Shown here: positions 63,665-64,000 of the stretch, in pieces
Numbering within the stretch: position 1 is the first letter of the stretch
Layout: each line of letters opens with the position of its first letter
Origin: Burkholderia ubonensis subsp. mesacidophila
Lineage (GTDB): Bacteria > Pseudomonadota > Gammaproteobacteria > Burkholderiales > Burkholderiaceae
Direction: 5' to 3'
NCBI RefSeq assembly: GCF_002097715.1
Contig: NZ_CP020738.1
Coordinates: 682,001 to 746,000, forward strand
DNA length: 64,000 bases
The notes under the pieces: model-generated
The model's database searches: none
Told to the model about the DNA's origin: nothing
What the model saw: only the letters and a program-made list of their open reading frames with translations
Position numbers and translations under genes: made by a program

Positions 63665-64000
63665 TCAGCGCCCGGCCTGCGCGACCGGCGCGTGCGCTTC
63701 GACCGGCGCCGCGGCCACTTCGGCCAGCCACTCGGCCGTCGCGTCCGGAATCGTGACCGGCAGCATGTGGCCGCCGTCGACCACCCGCAGCCGCACGCGC
63801 GGCGACTTCTGCGCGAGCGCCTCGCCGTGACTGCGCCAGTTCAGGATGCGGTCGTCGCGGCCGTACAGCACGTCGACCGGCAGCGCGAGCTCCGCATAGC
63901 GGCGCTCCATCGCGGGCAGGTCGTCGGGCACCGCGATCAGGTCCGACGACGTCGCATAGAAACTGCGCGGCCGCAGCCCGAGCAGCCCGCCGCCCTTGAC
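63665..64000 (-). CDS. Alpha/beta hydrolase, C-terminal part
   Basis: The gene enters from the right edge; the last ~111 residues are seen. LPVDVLYGRDDRILNWRSHG supplies the acid Asp region and VVDGGHMLPVTIPDATAEWL the catalytic His, both typical of alpha/beta hydrolases. The tail is Ala/Pro-rich (AAAPVEAHAPVAQAGR). The nucleophile elbow is outside the window. Substrate unknown. Confidence 0.82.
   Translation of the reverse strand, partial: VKGGGLLGLRPRSFYATSSDLIAVPDDLPAMERRYAELALPVDVLYGRDDRILNWRSHGEALAQKSPRVRLRVVDGGHMLPVTIPDATAEWLAEVAAAPVEAHAPVAQAGR

Noticed and set aside
1..64000. tRNA or rRNA genes
   Set aside because: No cloverleaf or conserved rRNA segment was recognised on either strand by eye; a covariance search was not possible.

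Overview
The window is high-GC DNA (roughly two-thirds G+C) with dense genes and many Ala/Arg/Gly-rich antisense reading frames. The set of DUF3348-DUF802-OmpA-DUF2894 genes, a prePAAR-type Rhs effector with its chaperone, and a VgrG with a C-terminal effector domain point to Burkholderia sensu lato. This assignment is inferred from gene content; no rRNA or tRNA marker is present. The mix of catabolic, secondary-metabolite and type VI secretion genes would suit a secondary chromosome.

Layout. 1-3.3 kb: start of a flavin monooxygenase, a GMC oxidoreductase and a divergent AraC-type regulator. 3.4-4.8 kb: a HepT/MntA-type toxin-antitoxin pair and an exported LMW-phosphatase-like protein that has lost its catalytic cysteine. 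4.9-14.2 kb: a LysR regulator divergent from a seven-gene operon (PdxA2-like, enolase-superfamily dehydratase, DapA-like, MFS transporter, beta-propeller protein, amidohydrolase, ketoglutarate-semialdehyde dehydrogenase), which looks like oxidative breakdown of a sugar acid or lactone to 2-oxoglutarate. 14.2-30.3 kb: a non-ribosomal peptide cluster. sbnA/sbnB (2,3-diaminopropionate synthesis) lie divergent from an unknown gene, a two-module NRPS, a one-module NRPS, MbtH, a formyltransferase, an asparaginase and a possible cysteine hydrolase; a terminator closes the cluster. No thioesterase is present.

30.4-38.6 kb: accessory and housekeeping genes (two GNATs, an MDR oxidoreductase, a LysR regulator, a RclA/mercuric-reductase-like flavoprotein, a LysE exporter). 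Among them is a compact candidate RiPP locus: a 40-residue peptide gene, a strong hairpin, then an M29-like metalloprotein. 38.8-43.9 kb: four genes encoding a MotA-like protein with a very long repetitive tail, a MotB/OmpA-like partner and two cytoplasmic proteins, an architecture like a tailed stator motor. 44.4-58.9 kb: a T6SS effector island: VgrG fused to an HExxH domain, two lipoprotein immunity candidates, an EagR-type chaperone, an Rhs effector ending in a deaminase-like toxin, an SUMF1-like immunity candidate, then a graveyard of displaced Rhs tips and orphan immunity genes with a clearly lower G+C content. 59-64 kb: a tiny membrane protein, an ICMT-like membrane protein, a collagen-like lipoprotein with long tandem repeats, a carboxymuconolactone-decarboxylase-family protein and the end of an alpha/beta hydrolase.

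The two most interesting candidates for undescribed biology are the peptide/hairpin/M29 locus at 30.9-32.1 kb and the tailed-stator operon at 38.8-43.9 kb. The 53.3-58.3 kb region is the best record of effector-immunity turnover.
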